A stretch of DNA of 64,000 nt from Caldalkalibacillus salinus (GTDB lineage Bacteria > Bacillota > Bacilli > Caldalkalibacillales > JCM-10596). Shown piece by piece: positions 25,832-35,491 of this stretch; positions within the stretch are counted from its first letter, which is position 1; every line of letters begins with the position of its first letter. The stretch is taken from positions 85,813 through 149,812 of the forward strand of contig NZ_JAERVL010000017.1 of assembly GCF_016745835.1 (NCBI RefSeq). The letters run 5' to 3'. The position numbers and the translations under genes are program-made. A model generated the notes under the pieces. That model had not been told where the DNA came from, ran no database searches, and saw nothing but the letters and a program-made list of their open reading frames with translations.

Positions 25832-26554
25832 TTATGAGGAAGGGGTTGACGTCTCCAGTACTTTATATTGAATGGCACAAATAATAGCCTGAGAGCGACT
25901 TTTGACTTTTAATTTTTTATAAACCTTATTCAGATGTATTTTGACCGTTTTTTCACTGATAAACAGGACTTCAGCAATGTCCTTATTCGTTTTTCCCTCT
26001 ACCAGTAATCTCAGCACTTCTGCTTCTCTCGGTGATAAGGGTTCAAATTGGCTCGGTGGTGGACTCTCAGCTGGCTGTTCATTTGAGTGATGTACATGTG
26101 ACCCTAAAGATCCTGATGTTTCCTCCTCCGCTTGCATCGCATACTGGTTTAAAAGTTTTTTGGCCATCGCTGGATGAAGCATTGACTGTCCGTTGGCGAC
26201 CACCCTAATGGCATCCACGACTTCTTCGGAGGGGCAATCCTTTAAGAGATAGCCACTTGCACCGGAGCGAAGAACAGAGAAGAGATATTCGTCTTTATCG
26301 TACATCGTTAGAATCAATATTTCAGATTCAGGTGAGATGCTTTTGATGCGTTTGGTGGCTTCAACGCCATCCATTTCAGGCATGTTGATATCCATGAGGA
26401 CGACATCAGGCTTGGTCCGTTCTATCAAGGTGACCGCCTCAATGCCATTCGTAGCTTTGCCTACCACTTCTAAATCCTCTTCTAGGTCTATAATTAGCCC
26501 CATACCCTCAAGTACAACGGCATGATCATCTACAAGCGCGATACTTGTTTTCAT
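25832..26554 (-). CDS. NarL/LuxR-type response regulator
   Basis: 240 residues. Receiver domain (about 1-120) with DD at 9-10, phosphorylation site Asp55 in VVLMDINMPEMDG and Lys in LKDCPS; a Ser/Glu/Pro-rich linker (about 145-170) longer than usual; C-terminal LuxR helix-turn-helix (about 172-235) with LSPREAEVLRLLVEGKTNKDIAEVLFISEKTVKIHLNKVYKKL. Its ATG overlaps the kinase stop as ATGA, so the pair is translationally coupled. Next to a secreted protease gene, a DegU-like role is tempting but unproven. Confidence 0.92.
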   Translation of the reverse strand: MKTSIALVDDHAVVLEGMGLIIDLEEDLEVVGKATNGIEAVTLIERTKPDVVLMDINMPEMDGVEATKRIKSISPESEILILTMYDKDEYLFSVLRSGASGYLLKDCPSEEVVDAIRVVANGQSMLHPAMAKKLLNQYAMQAEEETSGSLGSHVHHSNEQPAESPPPSQFEPLSPREAEVLRLLVEGKTNKDIAEVLFISEKTVKIHLNKVYKKLKVKSRSQAIICAIQYKVLETSTPSS

Positions 26555-28380
26555 ACGACACCATCCTTTCTGATCCGGTGAAAGTGTGCTTCATGAATAC
26601 TAATACTAATCTCAGTCCCTTTGCTTTCTGCAGTGTTAATTTGAAAATAAGCGTCATACTTTTGCGCGAGCTCATTCATATTTTGGATACCGAAGTGATC
26701 CTCGTGCTGTAACGCCTGACTTAACGAAAACCCAATGCCATTATCTCTAATAGAAAGACTGATGTGATCGGTGGCGTAATCTAGCGTCACTTGAGCCTGT
26801 GTGGCTTGGGCGTGTTTGTTAATATTTTGCAAAGATTCAGATAGGATCTGATACAACGCTTCCTCAGCAGCATCCGAAATAGAGTAGGGTTTGCCCTCCA
26901 CAGTAAAGACGGTTTCTATCCCGCAGGAAAGCTCAAACTCTAGTACCTTTCTTTCTATCGCTTTGCGCAAGCCATATAGCTGCGTTGGCAAGGGACGCAA
27001 AGCATAAATCGACTGCCGTATATCCTTTAAGCTCTTTCTTAACTTGTGAACATTATCCTCCAACAACCCTTTTAATCGGTGGGGTTTTGTGTCGACGCAC
27101 TTAAGGCAAGTCTCTGTCTTTAAGGTGACAGCGAGCATAGATTGGGCTATGCCATCATGAATTTCTCTAGCTAATCGGTTTCTCTCTTCGGCAATGAGCC
27201 GTTTTTCTCTTTCTTGAACCAATAGCGTGTTACGAATGGCCATAGAAGCATGGTTAGCTAAAGTTTCAAGCATGAGTTTATCCTCTTCGAAATAACTTCT
27301 CGTACGTTCTTTACCGAGAACAATGACACCATAGATATCTTCATCAATGCAGATCGGTGCCGCAATGAAAGCGGTTTTCTCAAACCCTTTTTGGCTCGTT
27401 TTAAAAGCCGACTCTTCGGAGGTGGGTATATATCTGGAAATCAGAACCGTTTCTTTTTTTTCCTGGACCTTGCGAGTGACATTTGCACCTAGCGACAGAT
27501 AGAGTTCCTTGCCTTTCTCAACCTTATATCCGAAAATTTTTAAAGGCACCAATTGACCATCTTGGTGTATATAAATCATACCAAACGTATAGCTAAGCAC
27601 TTGGTCTATCGCCTTCTCCATTCCATCTAACACTTTCTCTAAACTTAGGGTCCCACTCCAGTTTTTAGATGACTGAAACAACACTTCTAGTTTGTGTTTC
27701 TCATGCGTGAGTTTCGTGATGATATGAGCAATTATCGCAGCTGTCACGAGTGGCATATAGAAAAACGTGATTTCAAACACGTTGCCAGAGTAATTCTGGT
27801 GATCAAAAAAGTAAAAGAGTGACAAATAAGCAAAGTTAATAAGCACCACAAAGGATTCTAATTTTGCTTTTTGTACCCATTGCTTCAAAGTGTAGGCCTG
27901 TGGACGTACCCATAGAACCAAATCAACTAAGATATTATTTATGATCGTGGATAACAATAAGAACACAGTGAGGTATAACATACGATCGGTCAATTCAGTC
28001 ATAGGTTGTGTAAATGTGATTGTGACAGCCTGATAGGCGATCCAATAGCTAATAATATAATTCGAGCTATTAAAAAGGAAGACCTGAACCGAGCGGCGAT
28101 CGATAAGATCCGATATAAGTGACACACAGATGAGCACGAGAATCGCTTCTAAAAAACCATGCTTAATCACGAGATAATACATAATCGGAAACTCGAGAGA
28201 AGCGGTTCCAAAGCTTAAGGGCATGGGGTAGTGTTTGATCACAAACAGAAACGCCGTTAAAATGAGCAACGCCACAACGTCCCCTGTGGGGGATATATCT
28301 AATTGAAACGCTGGCCACTCTATGTAAACAATCACAACAGCTAATAAAACTAAGACATGGATCAAACGTTTAGATTTCAA
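26551..28380 (-). CDS. Membrane sensor histidine kinase with GAF domain (HisKA_3)
   Basis: About 609 residues. Six to eight transmembrane helices (about 5-225) form a MASE-like sensor module, followed by a coiled linker, a GAF domain (about 240-390), HisKA_3 with phospho-acceptor His about 408 (ERNRLAREIHDGIAQSM) and a GHKL ATPase (about 500-595, DNGIGFSLSQ and FGIQNMNELA). The start is probably TTG 28380, 9 nt after GAGGAG; the frame stays open upstream to TTG 28404, which has no ribosome binding site. The partner response regulator follows with a 4-bp overlap. The signal is unknown; an intramembrane stimulus is likely. Confidence 0.88.
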   Translation of the reverse strand: MKSKRLIHVLVLLAVVIVYIEWPAFQLDISPTGDVVALLILTAFLFVIKHYPMPLSFGTASLEFPIMYYLVIKHGFLEAILVLICVSLISDLIDRRSVQVFLFNSSNYIISYWIAYQAVTITFTQPMTELTDRMLYLTVFLLLSTIINNILVDLVLWVRPQAYTLKQWVQKAKLESFVVLINFAYLSLFYFFDHQNYSGNVFEITFFYMPLVTAAIIAHIITKLTHEKHKLEVLFQSSKNWSGTLSLEKVLDGMEKAIDQVLSYTFGMIYIHQDGQLVPLKIFGYKVEKGKELYLSLGANVTRKVQEKKETVLISRYIPTSEESAFKTSQKGFEKTAFIAAPICIDEDIYGVIVLGKERTRSYFEEDKLMLETLANHASMAIRNTLLVQEREKRLIAEERNRLAREIHDGIAQSMLAVTLKTETCLKCVDTKPHRLKGLLEDNVHKLRKSLKDIRQSIYALRPLPTQLYGLRKAIERKVLEFELSCGIETVFTVEGKPYSISDAAEEALYQILSESLQNINKHAQATQAQVTLDYATDHISLSIRDNGIGFSLSQALQHEDHFGIQNMNELAQKYDAYFQINTAESKGTEISISIHEAHFHRIRKDGVV

Positions 28381-28509
28381 AACATAATGCTCCTCACAAA
28401 TCAAAGATCCTTTAAGACATAAAAACTGTAACGCACTGCTCTTTTAATCTTATTTTACAAGTATTATGACAAAATGAAAAGATCTATTTGTCGCCTTATG
28501 TTAGTCTTT

Positions 28510-29559
28510 CTATACTTTTTTGATACTTGTTCCTTTTTGTAGTTCCACGATGGAAGAAACGCCCACACCAAACATGGCAATTCGACATTCCAGTTCGATT
28601 TTTTGTAAACGTTGTTCTAAAGCTTCAACGGAGACAGATGCGTCACGTAAGATTGAACGGCCATATCCGACAGTCTGGGCTCCAAGTGCCAAGCATTTCG
28701 CTGCTTCTAGTCCATTCCTGATTCCCCCGCTAGCAATAATGGGCAGATGAGGATGTTCTTGATGGATGTCAGTGATGCACTCGGCCGTTGGGTTTCCCCA
28801 AGAGGCAAAAGTTTGAGCCACTTCCTTCATAACGGGTGACGTTGCTCTGTACTTTTCCACTTGGCTCCAAGACGTGCCGCCAGCACCAGCGACATCGATA
28901 AAGGCAATCCCTATTTCTTTCAGTCTACTAGCCACATCTGCATTGATCCCCCATCCAACCTCCTTCACGCCAACCGGCACATCCACCTGCCTGACCACGT
29001 TTTCTATCTTAGGGAGTAAATGAGAAAAATTAAGATCTCCTTCGGGCTGAAATACTTCCTGCATGGTATTTAAGTGCAAGACAAGGGCATCCGCATGAGT
29101 GACTTTGACAGCTGTTAAACATTCTTCGACTCCGTAGCCATAGTTCAACTGCACGGCCCCCATATTGGCAATGATAGGGATTGTTGGCGCCACAGATCGC
29201 AACTTAAAACTATATCGTACCTCTTTGTTTTCTATGGCAGCTCTCACAGATCCTAAACCCATAGCCCAGCCTCTTTTTTCTGCTACTTGGGCTAGAGTAC
29301 GATTGATTTCCCATGCTCTTTGTGTTCCGCCCGTCATTGAGCTGATTAAGAATGGCGTTTTCACTTGTTTATCTAGAAACGTTGTTGCTAGTGATATATC
29401 TTCAAAACTGACTTCAGGAAGTGCATTATGGATTAATGTGTACTTTTCTAATCCTGTTGTCATGCCTTCACCTGAAACATCCTCGTGGAGGACAATATCA
29501 ATATGTTCATTCTTTCTCTGCTCCGTTTGTGCTAAGTGCTGATGCTCTTCATTTCCCAT
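28510..29559 (-). CDS. fni: Isopentenyl-diphosphate delta-isomerase, type 2 (FMN)
   Basis: 349 residues from ATG 29559, 6 nt after GGGGTG; an in-frame GTG lies 9 bp upstream. Interconverts IPP and DMAPP using reduced FMN, NADPH and Mg2+. Family motifs: [10 protein letters not shown] near the N-terminus, [10 protein letters not shown] (FMN), [15 protein letters not shown] (catalytic Gln and Mg-binding Glu), [10 protein letters not shown] and [20 protein letters not shown] (phosphate binding). TIM-barrel length matches the family. No other isoprenoid gene is adjacent. Confidence 0.93.
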   Translation of the reverse strand: MGNEEHQHLAQTEQRKNEHIDIVLHEDVSGEGMTTGLEKYTLIHNALPEVSFEDISLATTFLDKQVKTPFLISSMTGGTQRAWEINRTLAQVAEKRGWAMGLGSVRAAIENKEVRYSFKLRSVAPTIPIIANMGAVQLNYGYGVEECLTAVKVTHADALVLHLNTMQEVFQPEGDLNFSHLLPKIENVVRQVDVPVGVKEVGWGINADVASRLKEIGIAFIDVAGAGGTSWSQVEKYRATSPVMKEVAQTFASWGNPTAECITDIHQEHPHLPIIASGGIRNGLEAAKCLALGAQTVGYGRSILRDASVSVEALEQRLQKIELECRIAMFGVGVSSIVELQKGTSIKKV

Positions 29560-29612
29560 GCGGTCCACCCCATCTGTCGTACTCGCTTGTCCGTATTAGT
29601 TTACATGTACCT

Positions 29613-29721
29613 ATAGTGTTGTGTACTTGTGATGTATTACTCATGTGTTTTTGATACATAGTGTTGTGTTCTTGTGATGTATTACTCATGTGTTTGATAC
29701 ATAGTGTTGTGTTTCTGATAC
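29613..29721. repeat. Tandem repeat of about 44 bp, two and a half copies
   Basis: Copies at 29613-29657 (45 bp), 29658-29700 (43 bp) and a partial copy at 29701-29721, each starting ATAGTGTTGTGT and ending GATAC. They fill the gap upstream of fni (29560-29877), in which I see no gene. Confidence 0.85.
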
Positions 29722-29877
29722 GTTGTGATGTGTTTCTAGCTTGTATCGAATCAATGTTCTTTCTAATGGTATATATATTACTTTCTTTACTATATATTGT
29801 CCGGGCTAAAAGTAGTACATACAGCTTTCGCTAATCTAAACGCTTAAATGCTCAAAGCGTCTGTCCCAGATATTCGT

Positions 29878-30279
29878 TTACAAGTTCTGATGTTCAACCA
29901 TGATACAAGCATCCATCATCACAGATAATCCACCTTCTGTGGCAATCTGATAAGCCTCTTCATTAAATATACCGAGTTGTAGCCATAGGCATTTAGCACC
30001 ATGGGCCACAGCTTGCCGCGCAGGCTCAACCGTTAGAGGGCTCTTTCTAAAGACATTAACGATATCAATGTGTTCCGGTACTTCATCCAAGGAAGCATAC
30101 GCCTTTTGCCCCAGAGATGAGGTGATATTCGGATTGATCGGGATAATATGATAACCCATTCGTTGCATATACGCCGAGACTTGATAGCTTGTTCGATGGG
30201 GCTTGTCTGATAAGCCCACCACAGCAATATTTTGAGCTTGCGATAACACTTGTTTGATTTCTTCACGTGATGCACCCAT
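29878..30279 (-). CDS. CoA-binding domain protein (YccU type)
   Basis: 133 residues, a single Rossmann CoA-binding domain: IAVVGLSDKPHRTSYQVSAYMQRMGY..IPINP, SLDEVPEHIDIVNVFRKS, then AKCLWLQLGI and the C-terminal VMDACIMVEH with the conserved Cys. Small stand-alone members are widespread and of unknown function; CoA or a redox nucleotide is the likely ligand. The start ATG follows GGGAGGG. It is alone on the minus strand. Confidence 0.85.
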   Translation of the reverse strand: MGASREEIKQVLSQAQNIAVVGLSDKPHRTSYQVSAYMQRMGYHIIPINPNITSSLGQKAYASLDEVPEHIDIVNVFRKSPLTVEPARQAVAHGAKCLWLQLGIFNEEAYQIATEGGLSVMMDACIMVEHQNL

Positions 30280-30471
30280 AACATACCCTCCCTCAAATAT
30301 CTGTTAAAAATGGTAACATCTCAGTATTCAACAAACGGTGTCTAATGTCCTCTTACTCAGTATTTAATATACCTTGTTGGAAAAAATAACATGTACAGAT
30401 AACAAATGGTATGATACATACTGACGTTTCATACGTATATGATAAGCCATTCTATACAACGAGGTGAGTTC

Positions 30472-31407
30472 ATGAAGGTGCTCTTTTTTAGTGATCCAGG
30501 TATTGATGATTCTCTCGCTATAATATATGCCCTTTTGCATCCCGATATTGAATTAGTGGGTATCGTTACGAGTTATGGGAATGTGTCCAAGGAACAGGCC
30601 ACACAAAATGCGCGTTACTTGGTTCAATTGGCAGGTATGGAGAATGACGTGAGAATCATCGAAGGGGCTCGTGGGCCCTTTACAGGAGAGATAGCGACGT
30701 ACTATCCGGAGATCCATGGACCTAAGGGGCTAGGGCCGATCCAGCCTCCTGAGGACATTAGTACGGAAGCGGAACCCTTTACGGTGATATTTGATTTGGT
30801 CAATGAATATGGAGATGAACTCGTCGTTCTGGATACGGGACGGTTAACAGCTTTAGCGATGGCCTTCCTTATTGATATTGATACCATGAATCAGGCGAGA
30901 GCCTTTCATATCATGGGAGGGGCTTTTCTCGTGCCAGGGAACATCTCCCCTGTGGCTGAAGCTAATTTTTACAGCGATCCGTTAGCTGCGAACATCGTCA
31001 CAAATCAAGCCCAAAACTTGTTTGTCGTCCCTTTGAACGTGACGAACTACGCTTTAGTGACGAGTGAAATGATTGATACGATTGATTTTTATGCGGAGAA
31101 TCCCTTTGGTGAACTGATCAAGCCTGTTGCAGATTTTTATATCAATGCTTATGCTGACCTGGTTCCTCATCTGAACGGGGCTCTATTACACGATGTGCTC
31201 ACGGTCAGTTCAGTGGTGAATCCACACATTCTTAGATATATAGAGAAAAACGTAGACTTACAGATCAATGGTGTGGCAAGAGGGTTAAGTGTCGCCGATT
31301 TCCGTCCTACTGCGCAGTTAAATGAAGAGGAAAATATAGTGAAGTTAGCGATTCACATTAATTACCCACTGTTCATGAATGACTTTATGCAGATCATGTG
31401 CAACTGA
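30472..31407 (+). CDS. Nucleoside hydrolase family protein with altered first Asp
   Basis: 311 residues from ATG 30472 (GAGGTGA upstream; the frame opens earlier at 30439). Inosine/uridine-preferring hydrolase fold: SDPGIDDSLAI at the N-terminus, IMGGAFLVPGNISPVAEANFYSDPLAA in the middle and LLHDVLTV near the end. In the calcium-binding motif DxDPGxDD, the first Asp, which is a metal ligand and general base in characterised enzymes, is Phe here (FFSDPGIDD). Either this subgroup uses another residue or it no longer hydrolyses nucleosides. Monocistronic; no terminator seen. Confidence 0.82.
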   Translation: MKVLFFSDPGIDDSLAIIYALLHPDIELVGIVTSYGNVSKEQATQNARYLVQLAGMENDVRIIEGARGPFTGEIATYYPEIHGPKGLGPIQPPEDISTEAEPFTVIFDLVNEYGDELVVLDTGRLTALAMAFLIDIDTMNQARAFHIMGGAFLVPGNISPVAEANFYSDPLAANIVTNQAQNLFVVPLNVTNYALVTSEMIDTIDFYAENPFGELIKPVADFYINAYADLVPHLNGALLHDVLTVSSVVNPHILRYIEKNVDLQINGVARGLSVADFRPTAQLNEEENIVKLAIHINYPLFMNDFMQIMCN

Positions 31408-31654
31408 TACTTGCGTGTTTGTTGTCTATATTTTGGTAGATTTTTATGGTCGTTGCCACATATCCGTCATGTTAATTTTAAAACTTTGATGATGTTTTTT
31501 TAAAATCCTTGACAAATGTCGTATTATGCGCTTGCCCAGGAAATGATCTTATTCATCCATATTCCTCGTGTCGTTTTTGCAATGACGCTTGGTTCTGTTC
31601 ATTCACTTCCTGTAAGCATCGGATTAGGCCAAGCTGGCGAGAATAGCGTTACGA

Positions 31655-32491
31655 TTAATGGAGTCTTTGAATATGGAGGGAAATATAACCCATTTCGGAT
31701 TCAGGAAAATGAATACCGTATTGTTTCGCATGCTCGGCCATCTTTTGAGCGCATTGAAACGCTCGCTCATACTTTTTCTTAATCAGGGTTAATATTTCAG
31801 GATCCATGGTATCCAGTGACTCTCCATCCTCTATCCTGACTAAGGCGAACTGTAAATGGGTGATAAGCCGCTGATAACCAATGCTTTCTTTATCGATCTT
31901 CAAACCGATGTTTTCGCCCACCATATTAATGAGTTCGTTAATAAGGGTCGTCTGTTGGAGTGTCTTGCTCATACTGTGCGTACTCATTTTTGCTGTGTTG
32001 ATGTGCATCGCAATATACCCTGCTTCGTCATCGGGGATGTCAATGCCGATTTTCTCTTTGATAAGGGACTGTGCCCACAACCCTACTTCATACTCTTTGC
32101 GATATAGGACTTTAATCTCATTCAACAGCTTATTTTCAATTTGGATGTTTTGCTTCATTCTTTCGAAGGCAAAAGATAAATGGTCTGTCAGCGCGATGTG
32201 CACACGTTGGTTTAATTTTGCCTCTAGCTTTTGTTCAGCGTATGATATGATTTCTTCTGCAATCATAATGTGTTCTTCTGGTATGGTGCGTAATAGCTCT
32301 AGAAAGCGCTCGTTCCCCTCTTCCATAACGAACACTTTTTCAATCTGATGTCTAGGAATAATATCGTTTTTCTTTTTATTAAAACCAATACCGGCACCCA
32401 TGACGATTTTTTCACATTCATCATCGTGTGCAACGACAGCATTATTGTTTAGAACCTTTTTTATCTTATAGACGTGTCGATTTGTCTCCAT
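31655..32491 (-). CDS. glcT: Transcriptional antiterminator of the BglG/GlcT family
   Basis: About 278 residues from ATG 32491 (a GTG at 32512 is in frame). An RNA-binding CAT domain (about 1-58: YKIKKVLNNNAVVA...GAGIGFNKKKNDII) is followed by PRD1 (about 65-168) and PRD2 (about 175-275), with regulatory His residues (LTDHLSFAFERM, YIAMHIN, LITHLQFALVRI, YISLHIQRL). It follows ptsH-ptsI-crr after a terminator. The leader of that operon has a RAT of the GlcT type overlapping a terminator, which is the natural target. PTS-dependent phosphorylation of the PRDs would silence it when sugar is absent. Confidence 0.85.
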   Translation of the reverse strand: METNRHVYKIKKVLNNNAVVAHDDECEKIVMGAGIGFNKKKNDIIPRHQIEKVFVMEEGNERFLELLRTIPEEHIMIAEEIISYAEQKLEAKLNQRVHIALTDHLSFAFERMKQNIQIENKLLNEIKVLYRKEYEVGLWAQSLIKEKIGIDIPDDEAGYIAMHINTAKMSTHSMSKTLQQTTLINELINMVGENIGLKIDKESIGYQRLITHLQFALVRIEDGESLDTMDPEILTLIKKKYERAFQCAQKMAEHAKQYGIHFPESEMGYISLHIQRLH

Positions 32492-32544
32492 ATTCAACCT
32501 ACCCTCTCCCACATTCTAGCATCACACTATGCTGTTGCAGCATC

Positions 32545-32582
32545 ATATAAAAAAGTGACTCTGTCTCAATATAGCAGAGCCT
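32545..32582 (-). terminator. Intrinsic terminator between crr and glcT
   Basis: GGCTCTG/CAGAGTC stem, followed on the minus strand by ACTTTTTT. It should limit readthrough from the pts genes into glcT. Confidence 0.7.
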
Positions 32583-32598
32583 CCCTTTTTTTGTCATG

Positions 32599-33105
32599 TT
32601 ATTTCTTTGCTTTGATTTTTAGAATGTTTGTTTCACCCTTCGATGTTTGGACGACAGACATCGTCTCCATGCTTTCTACCTGATCTCCATTGGTTATTAA
32701 TACAGGGGTTACAGTATCATTTGCCTTTTCTTTCACGAGTTCCAAGTCAAAGCGAATGAGACGATCACCCGCTTTGACCTTGTCCCCTTCTTTAACAAAG
32801 GATTTGAAGCCTTCCCCGTTCATGGCTACCGTTTCGATACCGATGTGGATCAAAATCTCGATACCCGCTTTAGATTCAATTCCAATGGCGTGCTTAGTTG
32901 GGAAAATCTGAACGATTTTACCTTCAACTGGTGAGACAACTTCTCCTTCACTTGGCATGATTGCGACACCGTCGCCCATCATCTTTTGTGAAAACGTCGG
33001 GTCAGGTACCTCGCTTAGAGAGACTATTGTTCCGGTCAGTGGAGAGACGAAGGTTTCTTGTTCTGGCTTGCCACCCACTATTTTGTTCATGAGTTTTTCA
33101 AACAT
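32599..33105 (-). CDS. crr: PTS EIIA(Glc) component, free-standing
   Basis: 168 residues, single EIIA(Glc) domain. The two active-site His are in FPTKHAIGIESKAG and ILIHIGIETVAMNGEGF; the N-terminus has FVSPLTGTIVSLSEVPDPTFSQKMMGDGVAI. Accepts phosphate from HPr and passes it to EIIB domains. In B. subtilis this domain is fused to PtsG; here it is separate, and no EIICB(Glc) gene is in the window. TreP lacks an EIIA, so this protein probably serves it. Confidence 0.93.
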   Translation of the reverse strand: MFEKLMNKIVGGKPEQETFVSPLTGTIVSLSEVPDPTFSQKMMGDGVAIMPSEGEVVSPVEGKIVQIFPTKHAIGIESKAGIEILIHIGIETVAMNGEGFKSFVKEGDKVKAGDRLIRFDLELVKEKANDTVTPVLITNGDQVESMETMSVVQTSKGETNILKIKAKK

Positions 33106-33149
33106 ATCGCTTCACCTTTTTCTATCTAAGAATGAACTGGCTTACAAGG

Positions 33150-34868
33150 TCATGCTTGATTCGTATGTCGTTTGATATGTGCTACCACTTGCTCAGCGGT
33201 CTCAAATGTGAGTGCTTCTGTTACGACCGGCTCTAGGTCCGCTTTGTTAAGCTTAGCGATTTGTTGTCTCGCCGGTAAGATGGACGTCGCACTCATACTG
33301 AACTCATCAAGCCCTAAACCGAGTAATAACGGGATAGCCACAGGGTCTCCTGCCATTTCACCGCACATGCCAACCCATTTGCCCTCTTGATGTGCCGCAT
33401 TAATCACCATGCGGATCATTCTAAGGATTGAAGGATGGTATGGCTGATATAAGTAGGATACTTGTTCATTCATACGGTCAGCGGCCATGGTGTACTGAAT
33501 CAGATCATTCGTTCCGATACTGAAGAAGTCCACTTCTTTGGCAAAGACGTCTGCGAGTAAAGCCGTTGAAGGAATTTCCACCATAATACCTAATTCGATA
33601 TGTTCACTCACTTCTACGCCTTGCTGTTGAAGAGACTGTTTCTCTTCTTCTAATAGCTCACGTGCTTGACGGAACTCTTCTACTGTTGCCACCATCGGGA
33701 ACATAATCTTTAATTGGCCTGCCGTACTCGCACGTAAAAGCGCGCGTAGTTGTGTGCGGAAAATATCTTGTTTGTCTAAACACATACGGATGGCGCGGAA
33801 ACCTAAGAAAGGATTAAGCTCCTTAGGTAAATCGAGATACGGAAGTTCCTTGTCACCACCAACATCTAATGTTCTAACGACAACAGGCTTATCTCCCATT
33901 TGTTCTAGCACTTGGCGATACGCTTCATATTGTTCCTCTTCAGAAGGCATCTCATTTCGACCCATGTATATAAACTCTGTGCGGAATAATCCGACCCCTT
34001 CTCCACCATTACTGAGGACAGCATCGACATCTTTTACAGTACCGATATTGGCTGCAAGCTCCACCTGATGACCATCTTCAGACACAGACGGTTCATTAAC
34101 CAGTTTTTCCATTTCTTTTCTTTGCTCAACGTACTCTGCCTGCTTTTGTTTATACTCATTGATTTGCTCATCTGATGGGTCCACTAACACCTGACCTTGA
34201 ATGCCGTCAACAATGAGCAGCGTACCGTGTTCGACTGTTTGCGTCACGTTTTTCGTCCCCACAACCGCAGGGATTTCCATTGACCTTGCCATAATGGCAG
34301 AATGAGACGTACGACCACCGATGTCCGTCGTGAACCCGCGAACATATTCACGGTTAATTTGTGCTGTATCAGAAGGGGTGAGATCATTGGCAACGATCAC
34401 GACTTCCTCCTGTATCATACTTGGATTCGACGTAGATACGCCTAGCAGATGGCCTAACACACGTTTCGTCACATCTCTAAGATCTGAGGCTCTTTCTTTC
34501 ATGTAGTCGTTATCCATCTGTTCAAACATGGTAATGAAGCCATTGGCTGCCTCATTTAATGCATACTCAGCGTTGACCTCTTCGCTTTTAATTTTATCTT
34601 TGACTTGTTGAATCAGCTCTGGATCATCTAGCACAAGGAGGTGAGCTGAGAATATTGAAGCTTTATCTTCTCCAAGCTCTTTTTTCGCATGGTCACGTAT
34701 CGCTTCTAACTCTTCCTTCGCTGTGTTGATGGCTGTCTCAAGTCTGCCTTGTTCCGCTTCGACATCTTCCACCGGCTTTTTGGATACGTCTAATTCCTCA
34801 TCTTGCATGATAAACGCTTTCGCGATTGCAATACCTGAGGAAGCCGCAATTCCTCTCAACTCTGCCAT
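33150..34868 (-). CDS. ptsI: PTS enzyme I (phosphoenolpyruvate-protein phosphotransferase)
   Basis: 572 residues, canonical length. N-terminal HPr-binding and phospho-His domains ([13 protein letters not shown], active His near 188), then the PEP-binding barrel with [34 protein letters not shown] and the Cys of [10 protein letters not shown]. It starts the phosphorelay from PEP to HPr. Two bases separate it from ptsH; its ribosome binding site AGGAGA overlaps the ptsH end. An in-frame crr follows 44 bp on. Confidence 0.96.
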   Translation of the reverse strand: MAELRGIAASSGIAIAKAFIMQDEELDVSKKPVEDVEAEQGRLETAINTAKEELEAIRDHAKKELGEDKASIFSAHLLVLDDPELIQQVKDKIKSEEVNAEYALNEAANGFITMFEQMDNDYMKERASDLRDVTKRVLGHLLGVSTSNPSMIQEEVVIVANDLTPSDTAQINREYVRGFTTDIGGRTSHSAIMARSMEIPAVVGTKNVTQTVEHGTLLIVDGIQGQVLVDPSDEQINEYKQKQAEYVEQRKEMEKLVNEPSVSEDGHQVELAANIGTVKDVDAVLSNGGEGVGLFRTEFIYMGRNEMPSEEEQYEAYRQVLEQMGDKPVVVRTLDVGGDKELPYLDLPKELNPFLGFRAIRMCLDKQDIFRTQLRALLRASTAGQLKIMFPMVATVEEFRQARELLEEEKQSLQQQGVEVSEHIELGIMVEIPSTALLADVFAKEVDFFSIGTNDLIQYTMAADRMNEQVSYLYQPYHPSILRMIRMVINAAHQEGKWVGMCGEMAGDPVAIPLLLGLGLDEFSMSATSILPARQQIAKLNKADLEPVVTEALTFETAEQVVAHIKRHTNQA

Positions 34869-34870
34869 CC

Positions 34871-35137
34871 TTATTCTCCTAAACCTTCATTTTTCATTGA
34901 TTCTTCAATGGCTTGTAGCGCTTCATCAGCATCGTCGCCTTCTGCTGTTACTTTAATATCTGCTCCTTGTTGAATGCCTAAGGACATCACGCCCATAATG
35001 GACTTCAGGTTAACGGACTTTTCTCCGTGTACGAGTTCAATTTCAGAGTTAAATTTAGACGCCGTTTGGACTAACTGTGTCGCCGGACGTGCATGTATCC
35101 CAGATTCACTTGTTACTTTAAATGTTTTTTCAGCCAT
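34871..35137 (-). CDS. ptsH: HPr phosphocarrier protein
   Basis: 88 residues. His15 in [12 protein letters not shown] takes phosphate from enzyme I; Ser46 in [12 protein letters not shown] is the HPr kinase site used in CcpA-dependent catabolite repression in Firmicutes. ATG lies 9 nt after AAGGAG. First gene of ptsH-ptsI-crr; the leader holds a RAT/terminator, so general PTS genes themselves appear subject to sugar-induced antitermination. Confidence 0.97.
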   Translation of the reverse strand: MAEKTFKVTSESGIHARPATQLVQTASKFNSEIELVHGEKSVNLKSIMGVMSLGIQQGADIKVTAEGDDADEALQAIEESMKNEGLGE

Positions 35138-35222
35138 CGTGCAAAACTCCTTTTTGTTTGTTTATATGTTATTTTGTCGATTCGGAAAGAGATTCATTCT
35201 AAAATAAAGCCCTTTCATGGCA
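35138..35222 (-). other. Distal leader between terminator and ptsH
   Basis: About 85 bp of AT-rich sequence with the AAGGAG ribosome binding site of ptsH near 35147-35152; no further structure recognised. Confidence 0.5.
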
Positions 35223-35295
35223 AATAAAAAAGCATGGATGTATGCACAGTTTCCCCCTCAGCTGAGTGAGTAAACGTGTTCAGTCACATCCATGC
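35223..35295 (-). terminator. Antitermination-controlled terminator in the ptsH leader
   Basis: GCATGGATGT (35286-35295, minus strand) pairs with ACATCCATGC (35232-35241) around a 44-nt loop and is followed by TTTTTTATTTG. Its 5' arm shares bases with the RAT element, so the two structures exclude each other. Confidence 0.85.
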
Positions 35296-35316
35296 CTGAT
35301 CGAGTCAGTCACATGT
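35291..35316 (-). promoter_or_regulatory. RAT (ribonucleic antiterminator) of GlcT type
   Basis: On the minus strand CATG-TGA-CTG-ACTCGAT-CAG-G-CATG: two short stems (CATG/CATG, CTG/CAG) separated by an asymmetric internal loop, which is the RAT architecture bound by BglG-family proteins. From memory the loop and 3' part (TCGATCAGGCATG) match the B. subtilis ptsG RAT recognised by GlcT. Confidence 0.85.
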
Positions 35317-35491
35317 AAGGTATATGGTTTTTGGTTAAGGTTAGGTTAGCAATTTAATGAACAATCCTATCGACAATCATAGACATATTACCACAATAGA
35401 TTGTAAGATTTCAATACATAAAGACTAAATTTACTTTTTCCTTTCTTTTTTGATACGATTTAGACAGACAAAAAGTCGGAATTGAGGGATA

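Noticed and set aside
29613..29721. CRISPR-like array.
   Set aside because: The units are directly adjacent with no unique spacers and only two and a half copies; no cas genes in the window.
31513..31528. TTGACA followed by TATTAT in the gap before glcT.
   Set aside because: The boxes are only a few bases apart and no plus-strand gene lies downstream; the ORF there is antisense to glcT.
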